From NCBI RefSeq assembly GCF_048282545.1, contig NZ_CP182485.1, forward strand, positions 1 through 64,000: a stretch of DNA of 64,000 bases, written 5' to 3'. A program made the translations under genes and the position numbers. Position 1 is the first letter of the stretch. The number at the start of each line of letters is the position of its first letter. The notes beneath the pieces were generated by a model. It was not told the DNA's origin. It saw nothing but the letters and a program-made list of their open reading frames with translations, and searched no databases. Shown here in pieces: positions 15,923-24,331 of the stretch. Origin of the DNA: Opacimonas immobilis. Its GTDB lineage: Bacteria > Pseudomonadota > Gammaproteobacteria > Enterobacterales > Alteromonadaceae.

Positions 15923-15954
15923 AATGACTAACAACTCTTTATCTTAAAATTTTA

Positions 15955-16860
15955 TTAAAAACTGATGATGCCCAACACAATAAGAGCTATGCCGACGCTT
16001 AAGACCCATTCAAGGGTAGCGATCCCAATGTTTTCTTGCAGATCGACTTCTTGTTTCCAATCGATCCCCAGCAACACCAAACGTTTGGCCAAACCGACAA
16101 TAATGGCTAGTAAGAACGCGCCAACCACACCACAAAACAACCAGCCAGTCACGTTAGTGACATAGGTCGCCGCATCGTATTGCAATATATTCCCAGCACC
16201 CGAGACCACGAGCGCTGTGCCGATTAAGTTACCAGAGTGTTGGATACCAAGCGCCAGATTACCTTTGCGCAACTGGCCTTGTAGTGAATCCACTTGATTG
16301 TTACGCGCAAAGCGCAATTCATAAATACGAGTCGTCACCAGCAATACAGTGAGCATGACAAAAAAGCCCGTAATGATCGCCACAATCGCTTGTGTATCTG
16401 TGCCTTTAACCCAGTTGATTACGCCATAAATCACAATCGCCGAGGCAATGGCGCTCGATGCATCTACTACTGCGACAGCCGTGTTGCGCTTGGCAATCGC
16501 CTCGTCTTTCACTAAGCGATGCAAAATCACTTTATCGTGTGCCACGCGCCCTAATTTGATTAGAAGAATACCTATGGTGCCAAACAACAACATACCCAAT
16601 GCGGCGATATCAAACCCTTGTCCAATGTGCCGGCCGACAATCGCAGATAATACAATGCACAACGCAAGCATGCGCCCTGCCACACTGATGCCAAACGCCG
16701 CATTGTCTTTGCTTGCGAGTTCATCCGACACACTCACCTTACTTTGCGAGCCCGCGAGTAAACGAATGGTTAGAAGTAATGCTAAGACGATGACAATGTC
16801 CATCAAGACATAAAGCATGAGTGCATTAGGGAAAGCGACCAGAGCAACCAACTGTTCCAT
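15955..16860 (-). CDS. DUF350 membrane protein
   Basis: A 301-residue inner membrane protein starting at ATG 16860 (the open frame upstream is non-coding and overlaps the glnE start). About eight hydrophobic helices form two similar halves, each with an AFGISVAGRM- or ALGIQHSGNLIG-type segment, which fits a duplicated DUF350 domain. The function is unknown. It lies 32 bp before hldE on the same strand and could be co-transcribed with it. In other bacteria DUF350 proteins neighbour envelope-stress or glutathionylspermidine-synthase-like genes, but none is seen here. Confidence 0.82.
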   Translation of the reverse strand: MEQLVALVAFPNALMLYVLMDIVIVLALLLTIRLLAGSQSKVSVSDELASKDNAAFGISVAGRMLALCIVLSAIVGRHIGQGFDIAALGMLLFGTIGILLIKLGRVAHDKVILHRLVKDEAIAKRNTAVAVVDASSAIASAIVIYGVINWVKGTDTQAIVAIITGFFVMLTVLLVTTRIYELRFARNNQVDSLQGQLRKGNLALGIQHSGNLIGTALVVSGAGNILQYDAATYVTNVTGWLFCGVVGAFLLAIIVGLAKRLVLLGIDWKQEVDLQENIGIATLEWVLSVGIALIVLGIISF

Positions 16861-16936
16861 ATAAGAATTCTTTTTTTTGCAGGGTTTTGCGGTATGATTT
16901 GTATCATACCATAGCGCATAATAAAAGTGACAAGAG

Positions 16937-19645
16937 ATGACACACATTGCGATTGATTCGCCTTACTCAGCCCAGGTCATAGACCAGTATTCTGAGCAGT
17001 GGGAAAGCTTCGTTGCCCAGTATCCATTGAGCCACCCTCTGCCTCAAGATCTCCACCTCATTCTTGATAACCTGGTAACACAGTGCCAATCAGAAACTGA
17101 GCAACTTCGCGAATTACGTCAATTTAAACACTTGGCCATGGCACATATTACGCATCGTGACCTGTATCATGAGCAATCGATTCAGCAATCCGTACAACAG
17201 GTGTCACTGGTTGCTGATGCTACCATTTTATGTGCTTACAGCATGGCATATCAGCAAATTTCACAGCGCTATGGTGAACCTTTGGGTAGTCATGGCAAAC
17301 AGCATTTATACATCTTGGGCATGGGCAAGTTAGGCGGTAATGAGCTCAACTTTTCTTCCGATATTGATTTGATCTTTGCTTATCCCGAAACAGGCGAATT
17401 CAGCGAACGACGCAAACCATTTGAATATCAACAGTTCTTTACCAAAGTGGCACAAAAGCTTATTTATTTGCTCGACCATACCACACTGGACGGCCAAGTT
17501 TGGCGGGTAGACATGCGCTTGCGTCCGCTCGGTGACAGTGGACCTTTAGTCATGCCTTTTTCCGCAATAGAAGAATACTATCAAAGCCAAGGTCGCAGTT
17601 GGGAGCGTTATGCGATGCTAAAAGCACGCATTCTCAATGCACAAGATGACTACAGCAATCAATTAAGCGACATACTGCAACCATTCATTTACCGTCGTTA
17701 TGTGGATTTTAGCGTGCTCGACTCACTGCGCGAAATGAAACGTAACATTGCCCAAGAATACCGTCGTAGACAACTTTCAGACAACATTAAATTAGGTCGA
17801 GGCGGTATTCGTGAAGTGGAGTTCTTGGTGCAATGTTGTCAGCTGATCTATGGCGGGCGACATAAAGACTTACAGACGGCATCATTACAGAACGCTATGC
17901 AACACATCACCGAACATCAAATTTTGCCGAGCTCAGTGACCTATGAGTTGGAGCGTGATTATTGGATATTGCGTACCGTTGAGCATCGCTTGCAACAGTA
18001 CAACAACCAACAAACTCAAACTCTGCCTCAAGATACGCAGCATAAAACGATTCTAGCTAAACAGTTAGGTTTCGCTTCATGGGCAGAAACGTATGAATAT
18101 ATTCAACAAGTTTCACACCGTATCCATGCTCATTTTAGATTGTTTATCCAAGATGAAGATGAACCAAACACAGAACAACACAATGCATATCAAGATATCT
18201 GGGAGCTAGCTTTAAGTGTCGAAGAGATGACCACTATTTGCACGAGCATAGACATTGCATTAGCGGAACAACTTATCCACGATAAAAATACCGCAAAACA
18301 ATGGCAACTTGGTGAGCGAGGTGCGCGAATTTTAAATGCGCTGTGCCCGTTGTTTATCAAGCCGATCAGTGAGCATTCAGGTCGCGAACAAGTGCCGGTA
18401 TGGTGTAGTGTTTTTCATTTGCTACAGGCTGTCTCTAAACGCACTGCTTACTTGGAACTGATGCTCGAAAATCACAATGTGCGTGAGCAGGTCTTATTAT
18501 TTTGCAACAAAAGTACTTGGGTGATTGAACAATTATGTCAATTTCCAGTACTTCTTGATGAGCTCATTCATCCACAATATTTGCAACATTCGGAATACGA
18601 CATGGATGGCTGGCGCACTGATTATCAAGCGCAACTACAACATGCATTACTCCGCATAGAACCGGATGATGTTGAGGCGCAAATTCAGGCGCTACGCCAG
18701 TTTAAACTTGCCCAAATGTTACGTATTGCTGCAGCTGATATTTTGGATGTTTTACCAATAGCGCATGTCAGTGACAAATTGACGTTGTTAGCTGAAACAA
18801 TCCTAGCCAGAGTAGTAAATGATGCTTGGCATCATGTGACTACGCGATACGGTAAGTTACCCAACACCACTGAACAGGATACTGGCTTGGTCATAATTGG
18901 ATATGGCAAGCTCGGTGGCATAGAATTGAGTTATCGTTCGGATTTGGATCTAGTCTGTCTCTTTGACCGTCCCAAAGACGCGGTAACCGATGGCAAAAAA
19001 TCACTCTCTGCTGTAGAGTTTTACACCAAATTTGTTCAGCGTATCATGCACCTTATGCATACCAAAACCCTACTTGGGGATTTGTATGAATGTGATTTGC
19101 GCTTGCGCCCATCTGGCAATTCTGGATTGCTGGTTAGCTCATTCGAAACATTTTTAAGCTATCAACAAACAGAAGCGTGGGTATGGGAGCACCAAGCACT
19201 CTTGCGCGCTCGTCCGGTATATGGGGAGATGCATAGTTGTGCAAAATTTGCAGAGATTCGAAATCAAATATTAAGTCGACCGCGTGACGCTAAAAAACTC
19301 GCAAAAGAGGTATTGAACATGCGCCTCAAAATGCGCGAACACCTCAAAGCCAAAGACAAAGGAGTGATGGCTGATATCGAGTTTTTGACACAATATTGGT
19401 GCCTCGCAAATGCGCATCAACACCCAAATATTATCAATTACAGTGATAACATACGACAACTCGAAGCGTTGTGTAAGGCGAATATCATCTCAGAAACCAC
19501 CGCACAGGAACTGACCCAATCTTATTTAACCTGGCGCCATCATCAGCATCATATGAGTATACAGCGCTCCCAAGTACATGATGATACAACATTGGGTTTA
19601 CTCCAAGATGCTGTGCATAAGATTTGGAGACGTGTTTTTGAATGA
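16937..19645 (+). CDS. glnE: Bifunctional glutamine synthetase adenylyltransferase/deadenylase GlnE
   Basis: A 902-residue protein that switches glutamine synthetase off and on by adding or removing AMP, in response to PII protein and glutamine. Two nucleotidyltransferase domains are visible: the N-terminal one at about 125-150 (GMGKLGGNELNFSSDIDLIF, deadenylase) and the C-terminal one at about 650-675 (GYGKLGGIELSYRSDLDLVCLF, adenylylase). Each has its GS-x-DLD/DID acid pair, and each is followed by a helical domain (IKLGRGGIREVEFLVQ; MADIEFLTQYW). It is somewhat shorter than the E. coli protein (946), mostly at the N-terminus. It is divergent from the DUF350 gene. Confidence 0.96.
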   Translation: MTHIAIDSPYSAQVIDQYSEQWESFVAQYPLSHPLPQDLHLILDNLVTQCQSETEQLRELRQFKHLAMAHITHRDLYHEQSIQQSVQQVSLVADATILCAYSMAYQQISQRYGEPLGSHGKQHLYILGMGKLGGNELNFSSDIDLIFAYPETGEFSERRKPFEYQQFFTKVAQKLIYLLDHTTLDGQVWRVDMRLRPLGDSGPLVMPFSAIEEYYQSQGRSWERYAMLKARILNAQDDYSNQLSDILQPFIYRRYVDFSVLDSLREMKRNIAQEYRRRQLSDNIKLGRGGIREVEFLVQCCQLIYGGRHKDLQTASLQNAMQHITEHQILPSSVTYELERDYWILRTVEHRLQQYNNQQTQTLPQDTQHKTILAKQLGFASWAETYEYIQQVSHRIHAHFRLFIQDEDEPNTEQHNAYQDIWELALSVEEMTTICTSIDIALAEQLIHDKNTAKQWQLGERGARILNALCPLFIKPISEHSGREQVPVWCSVFHLLQAVSKRTAYLELMLENHNVREQVLLFCNKSTWVIEQLCQFPVLLDELIHPQYLQHSEYDMDGWRTDYQAQLQHALLRIEPDDVEAQIQALRQFKLAQMLRIAAADILDVLPIAHVSDKLTLLAETILARVVNDAWHHVTTRYGKLPNTTEQDTGLVIIGYGKLGGIELSYRSDLDLVCLFDRPKDAVTDGKKSLSAVEFYTKFVQRIMHLMHTKTLLGDLYECDLRLRPSGNSGLLVSSFETFLSYQQTEAWVWEHQALLRARPVYGEMHSCAKFAEIRNQILSRPRDAKKLAKEVLNMRLKMREHLKAKDKGVMADIEFLTQYWCLANAHQHPNIINYSDNIRQLEALCKANIISETTAQELTQSYLTWRHHQHHMSIQRSQVHDDTTLGLLQDAVHKIWRRVFE

Positions 19646-19749
19646 TGACTAGAACTATAATTTGAAGTTCGGTGCAGCGCTACAGTAGTAACAACAAAGG
19701 TACGTTTGTCAGGGCAAGTCTTAGCCATTACCAGTTCAGGAAAATGATC

Positions 19750-20682
19750 TCAGTAAAAACCAGCCTCCCCTTCGGGGCGTGTTTTGAAGCGTTTATGCAT
19801 CCATAAATAACTTTCAGGCTGTTCGAGGACCATCGACTCTATATGTGCATTAAGCTCTGTTAATGCTTGTATATCTTCTTTATCGGCAAAATCTGGTATT
19901 GGTGGATAAAATTTTAATTTATATCCTGTTGCGGTGTATTGTGTACTTAACATGATAGGAATTGCTCCAGATCGACGCGGGAACATTAAGCATGCAGAAA
20001 GAGTTGCAGTAGACTCTACCGCAAAAAACGGGATGAAGTGACTGCCTCGGCGGCCGTAATCTTGGTCGGGTAAATACACACATAATTCACCGTCGCTTAA
20101 CGCCTCAATCAATGCTCTAGAACTGCGTTTATCAATCATATACTTGTTCGAACGCGCGCGACCTCGATATTGCAAATAATCCATCAATGGATTGTTATGC
20201 GGTCTATAAAACGCTACGCTTGGTTCATATAAACCCAACAAACGGCAACTGACCTCCAGGTTCATGTTGTGGATAGCCATAACAAATGCGCCTTTACCTT
20301 GAGCTAACACCTTTTGAATATGCTCTTGGCCCTCTATCTCTAATAATGGTCTAAGACGTCGGTCCGGCCACCACCAGCCCATTGCTGTTTCAAACAAGGC
20401 CATTCCAGCCACTTTCAAATTCTGCTCAACTAGGTTATCGCGTTTAGCCTGAGGCCAATCTGGAAAGCACTTATCAATATTGACTCGAGCGATATGCACC
20501 CGTTTTTTGGCAAGTGTTTTGAGCAAAAAAGTATTCACTAAAGCGAGCTTGCGCAAAATCGCTAACGGTAATAGGGTAATGAGATACAAACACCCCACCC
20601 CAAACCAAACAGGCCAGTATTGAGGGAGAAAAAAAGCATAGGTAAATTGTGGTTTGTTGATTTTTTGGGGCACGTTAGTCAC
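19750..20682 (-). CDS. lpxL: Lipid A biosynthesis lauroyl/myristoyl acyltransferase family protein
   Basis: A 310-residue inner membrane enzyme that adds a secondary acyl chain to Kdo2-lipid IVA. It starts with GTG 20682. A hydrophobic anchor is at about 22-45 (YWPVWFGVGCLYLITLLPLAILRKL). The acyltransferase signature HX4E is seen as His138-NMNL-Glu143, followed by PSVAFYRPHNNPLMD and VYLPDQDYGRRGSHFIPFFAVES. The layout matches the LpxL/HtrB family; LpxL versus LpxM specificity cannot be settled by eye. It is a single-gene unit divergent from the hybrid kinase gene. Confidence 0.9.
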   Translation of the reverse strand: MTNVPQKINKPQFTYAFFLPQYWPVWFGVGCLYLITLLPLAILRKLALVNTFLLKTLAKKRVHIARVNIDKCFPDWPQAKRDNLVEQNLKVAGMALFETAMGWWWPDRRLRPLLEIEGQEHIQKVLAQGKGAFVMAIHNMNLEVSCRLLGLYEPSVAFYRPHNNPLMDYLQYRGRARSNKYMIDKRSSRALIEALSDGELCVYLPDQDYGRRGSHFIPFFAVESTATLSACLMFPRRSGAIPIMLSTQYTATGYKLKFYPPIPDFADKEDIQALTELNAHIESMVLEQPESYLWMHKRFKTRPEGEAGFY

Positions 20683-20779
20683 TGTGTTTCAGGTTACTGA
20701 AAAAGGTTTCTAAAACATTATTATATATAAATGCGGATTCACTGCTATAACTATATATGCTAACTCGGTTTTAATTACT

Positions 20780-23700
20780 TTGACGGATGCTATCTTGTCC
20801 AGTACTAATGATTTTCTTAACATTTTAAATGCAAGCTCAGCAGGGATTCTGCAGGTCGATGCAAACTCCATCATTCGCTTTGCGAATCAGCAGATCTGCC
20901 TTATGTTTGGCTACACACAACAAGAATTAAATGGCCAAGCTTTATCCATTTTATTACCCCAAGATATTGATTCTAGTCATAGTAATTGGGTAAAAATATT
21001 CCTACAACAAGGCAAGCGTCGTCCCATGGCCTTTGGTAACGTATTCAAAGGTATGGCAAAGGACGGTCAAGAAATTGCAGTCACAATTGGCTTAAACACC
21101 CTTGAAGTTCATAATGAAAACTTTGTTATTGCGACTATTACTGAGGCCTCTCGTTTATATGCTTCAGAACTGAGTCTAGAGGCTGCAAATATAGGAATGG
21201 CATCGCAAACTCAAAAATTATCAGAAACACAAAACGCCTTAGCATTAGAACAAGATAAGTACCAACTATTGGCACAAGTAACCGAACAAACTGACAGTGC
21301 GATTTTGTTGACAGACACCGACCTTAACGTGATCTGGAGCAATCGTGCAGCAGAAGTGATGAGTGGATACTCGCGTAAAGAGCTTGCCAGTATGCATCCA
21401 CTAGATAGAATTTCTATACGAGCTAATCAGATTGATATCAATCGGTTGCGTAATGCCGTCAACCGTGAACAAATGTTCTCTTGCGAAATAGAACTGCTTA
21501 ACAAAACACTCAAACCCTATTGGATAAAACTGTCTTGCCAACCCATTATGACTGAGGGTAAGTGCACCGGCTACATGTTTTTCGAATACGATATCAATGC
21601 GCGAAAATCATTCGAACACCAATTGCGCAATCGCAATAATTTGCAACGCGCTATACTGGATTCGGCCCAACAAATCATCATTTCAACTGATTTAAATGGG
21701 ATTGTAGTGACCTTTAATGAGTTTGCATCAAGTTTATTGGGCTGGGGTTTTTTTGAAACGGTATCAGTATTGTCGATGAATATCTTTTTCGACTACACCT
21801 GTTTAGAGCAATTTGCAGACGAGGTCTCAAAAAAAATGGGTTACCCAGTTAGTGCCAATGTCGAAGCTTTATTACTTGCCACTAGAAAAAAACTATTTTC
21901 TGAGTATACCTTTACCTTCATCACCAAAGATAAGAAATCATTGCAAATATCATTGAATATGAGCGCTCTTTACTCGCGACATAATGATATCGAAGGTTAT
22001 TTATTTATTGGACGCGATGTGACTCAATTGATTGCATTAGAAAATGAAAGTAAACGCAGTCATGAGTTAATTGAACAAACCGCCAAGGTCGCTAAACTAG
22101 GAGGCTGGGAATTCGATCTAAACACGAATAGTCTTTATTGGTCGGACGAGGTCTATCGGATCCACGAATTACCTGTTGGCAGTCATATCGATATCGAAGA
22201 TGCGATCAATTATTATACCCCTGAAGCCCGCCCATTAATCCAACGCGCGATTGCCCAAGCTATCGAAAAACAAGTCTCATGGGATCTGCAAGTCCCTTTT
22301 ATGACAGCCAAAAACAACCGTATTTGGGTTCGGGCAATGGGGCAACCTATAGTTGAAAACGGTGAAACCGTTTTACTGAAAGGGACGTTCCAAGACATCA
22401 CAATTTTAAAAAATGCCGAAGAAAAGGCCAAAGAGGCCAATAAAATTAAGGGGCAGTTCCTTGCTAATATGTCACATGAAATTCGCACTCCAATTAATGG
22501 CATTATTGGTATGAACGAATTACTGCTTGAAACCAAACTCACTAAAAAACAGCGGAATTATGTCAATCTGGCTATGCAAAGTAGTCATTCACTGTTGCGC
22601 TTAATCAATGACATATTGGACTTCTCAAAAATTGAAGCAGGTAAATTAGCACTCCGCAGAGAACCAATTTTTATCCAGGCTTTACTCGAAGAGGTTGTGA
22701 CAACGTGTAAGTTGCAACTCAAAGAAAAAGGATTAAGCTGTATCATCCAAAACGAAGTTTCTGAGCAAATCATCACTGATCCGATACGCTTGCAACAAAT
22801 CCTACTAAACCTTTGCACGAACGCTATCAAGTTTACCCATAGTGGGAGTGTGACTCTTCGTGCACACTGGAGTAATACGCAACAAATAGAATTTAGCGTC
22901 ATCGATACTGGGATTGGTATAGAACCAGACAAGCTAGAAGAATTATTTGAAGAATTCACGCAAATTGATGCAACGTCTACACGCGCGTATGGTGGCACTG
23001 GGCTTGGCCTCGCTATCAGCAAACAATTAGTCCAGTTGCTGGGCGGCACGATAAAAGTTTCTTCGATTATTAATCATGGTTCGACGTTCAGTTTTACCAT
23101 TGCAACGTCTCTCTCTAAAAGGCAACAACCAACAAACTATAACGCCCTTTGCATTGGTAATGAAGCACAATTTGAGACTGTTTTTGACACACTCAAGCAA
23201 GCACCGAACTGGCAGGTTAAAGTTTCAAACTCAGTTCCAGAGATAATACAAAATCTAATCAAACCATCTTTTGTAAAATTTGACATAATTATAATAGCCG
23301 AACAAATTAATCAATTTGCAGCTACTGATGTAGTAAAAGCTTTGCGGCAAAATATTCAACAAGATGTTGCCCCAATCGTATTGCTTAGTAATGATCATTC
23401 TCACAACGCGACTTTTTTACAACAAAATGGTTTTGCAGGGCTACTCAATCCGAACTCTATTACTTCACACAACATAGAAGATTTAGCTATTTTAGCGCAA
23501 CAACCCGATGCATTAAACTTGATGCCCATTCATGATCTTGATCCCAGTATGACATCCAGAATTTTACTGGTGGAAGATAATGAAATTAATCAAACCGTCG
23601 CCTTGGAATATCTACTCAAGCTTGGGTTTGAATGCGAGCTCGCGAAAAATGGTATAGAAGCTCTGAATATTCTTAACCAACGTGATAAACAGTTTGATCT

Positions 23701-23926
23701 AGTATTAATGGACTGTCAGATGCCAGAAATGGATGGCTATGAGACCACTAAGAAAATTCGCCAAGACCTTACTTACGCGCATCGCAAACATATACCCGTT
23801 ATTGCATTAACTGCTCACGCGATGGAAGGAGACCGCGAAAAGTGCCTTGCATCCGGTATGAATAGCTACATCAGTAAACCCATTGACAAGGCGCAGTTAG
23901 CTGCAGAAATAAACCGCTGGCTGTGA
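20780..23926 (+). CDS. PAS-domain hybrid sensor histidine kinase
   Basis: A 1048-residue signalling protein without transmembrane helices, so probably cytoplasmic. TTG 20780 is the only start that keeps the first PAS domain (FLNILNASSAGILQVDANSIIRFANQQ, 10-110). Further PAS domains lie at about 165-275, 285-420 and 430-545. The HisKA domain has MSHEIRTPINGIIGMNEL with His566. The HATPase domain contains NLCTNAIKFTHSG, DTGIGI and GGTGLGLAIS. A receiver-like domain follows at about 790-905 in which the phosphate-accepting Asp seems replaced (FDIIIIAEQ). A normal receiver then holds Asp978 in DLVLMDCQMPEMDG. No cognate regulator gene is adjacent. No strong ribosome binding site precedes the TTG. 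Confidence 0.92.
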   Translation: MTDAILSSTNDFLNILNASSAGILQVDANSIIRFANQQICLMFGYTQQELNGQALSILLPQDIDSSHSNWVKIFLQQGKRRPMAFGNVFKGMAKDGQEIAVTIGLNTLEVHNENFVIATITEASRLYASELSLEAANIGMASQTQKLSETQNALALEQDKYQLLAQVTEQTDSAILLTDTDLNVIWSNRAAEVMSGYSRKELASMHPLDRISIRANQIDINRLRNAVNREQMFSCEIELLNKTLKPYWIKLSCQPIMTEGKCTGYMFFEYDINARKSFEHQLRNRNNLQRAILDSAQQIIISTDLNGIVVTFNEFASSLLGWGFFETVSVLSMNIFFDYTCLEQFADEVSKKMGYPVSANVEALLLATRKKLFSEYTFTFITKDKKSLQISLNMSALYSRHNDIEGYLFIGRDVTQLIALENESKRSHELIEQTAKVAKLGGWEFDLNTNSLYWSDEVYRIHELPVGSHIDIEDAINYYTPEARPLIQRAIAQAIEKQVSWDLQVPFMTAKNNRIWVRAMGQPIVENGETVLLKGTFQDITILKNAEEKAKEANKIKGQFLANMSHEIRTPINGIIGMNELLLETKLTKKQRNYVNLAMQSSHSLLRLINDILDFSKIEAGKLALRREPIFIQALLEEVVTTCKLQLKEKGLSCIIQNEVSEQIITDPIRLQQILLNLCTNAIKFTHSGSVTLRAHWSNTQQIEFSVIDTGIGIEPDKLEELFEEFTQIDATSTRAYGGTGLGLAISKQLVQLLGGTIKVSSIINHGSTFSFTIATSLSKRQQPTNYNALCIGNEAQFETVFDTLKQAPNWQVKVSNSVPEIIQNLIKPSFVKFDIIIIAEQINQFAATDVVKALRQNIQQDVAPIVLLSNDHSHNATFLQQNGFAGLLNPNSITSHNIEDLAILAQQPDALNLMPIHDLDPSMTSRILLVEDNEINQTVALEYLLKLGFECELAKNGIEALNILNQRDKQFDLVLMDCQMPEMDGYETTKKIRQDLTYAHRKHIPVIALTAHAMEGDREKCLASGMNSYISKPIDKAQLAAEINRWL

Positions 23927-23937
23927 GCTACTATGGC

Positions 23938-24195
23938 CTAATAGTTTTGCGCAATACTTTCAAGCTTACGAGTAAAGGCTTCTTTGTGCTCGGCTTTGTC
24001 ATAATCAAGATGATATTGGTTGTGAAAGCCAACGCGCATTTTGACTTGTGCATCTTCCAAAAACACCGTGTAACCATCGTGATCAGTAAAGGCTTTGACA
24101 CCTTCTAACCTATACGCAAAATCTTTGTACTCACCGTGTTGTCTGATTTTTTCAAACACTGAGAGCAAAAATTTAGTCTCGATATCATTTTTCAT
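23938..24195 (-). CDS. Small conserved protein, possibly DUF3081
   Basis: An 85-residue protein, convergent with the hybrid kinase and divergent from fadE. The pattern FLLSVFEKIRQHGEYKDFAYRLEGVKAFTDHDGYTVFLEDAQVKMRVGFHNQYHLDY resembles, from memory, the DUF3081 family of Vibrio/Shewanella/Alteromonas; I am not certain of the number. It has no signal peptide and no known function. ATG 24195 follows AAAGGAACTGATTTA. Confidence 0.75.
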   Translation of the reverse strand: MKNDIETKFLLSVFEKIRQHGEYKDFAYRLEGVKAFTDHDGYTVFLEDAQVKMRVGFHNQYHLDYDKAEHKEAFTRKLESIAQNY

Positions 24196-24264
24196 TAAAT
24201 CAGTTCCTTTTTGGTATTTGTACGAAAAACTTGCAATTTTGTTTTGGTACTATTAAGCTTATCC

Positions 24265-24281
24265 AACTGGTCAGACATCAG
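24265..24281 (+). promoter_or_regulatory. FadR-type operator upstream of fadE
   Basis: AACTGGTCAGACATCAG matches the E. coli FadR site (AACTGGTCnGACnTGTT) in all but the last three bases. It lies 51 bp before the fadE start, where binding would repress transcription until long-chain acyl-CoA releases FadR. The site is seen; regulation by FadR is inferred from known FadR biology. Confidence 0.75.
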
Positions 24282-24288
24282 AGGTCTT

Positions 24289-24300
24289 ATGACTAGTCAT
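24289..24300. promoter_or_regulatory. Perfect 12-bp palindrome before fadE
   Basis: ATGACTAGTCAT is a perfect 12-bp palindrome located between the FadR-like site and the start of fadE. It could be a second operator or the transcription start region. No factor is assigned. Confidence 0.35.
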
Positions 24301-24331
24301 GTGTCAACATTTTACATTGAGGCAATTTGTA

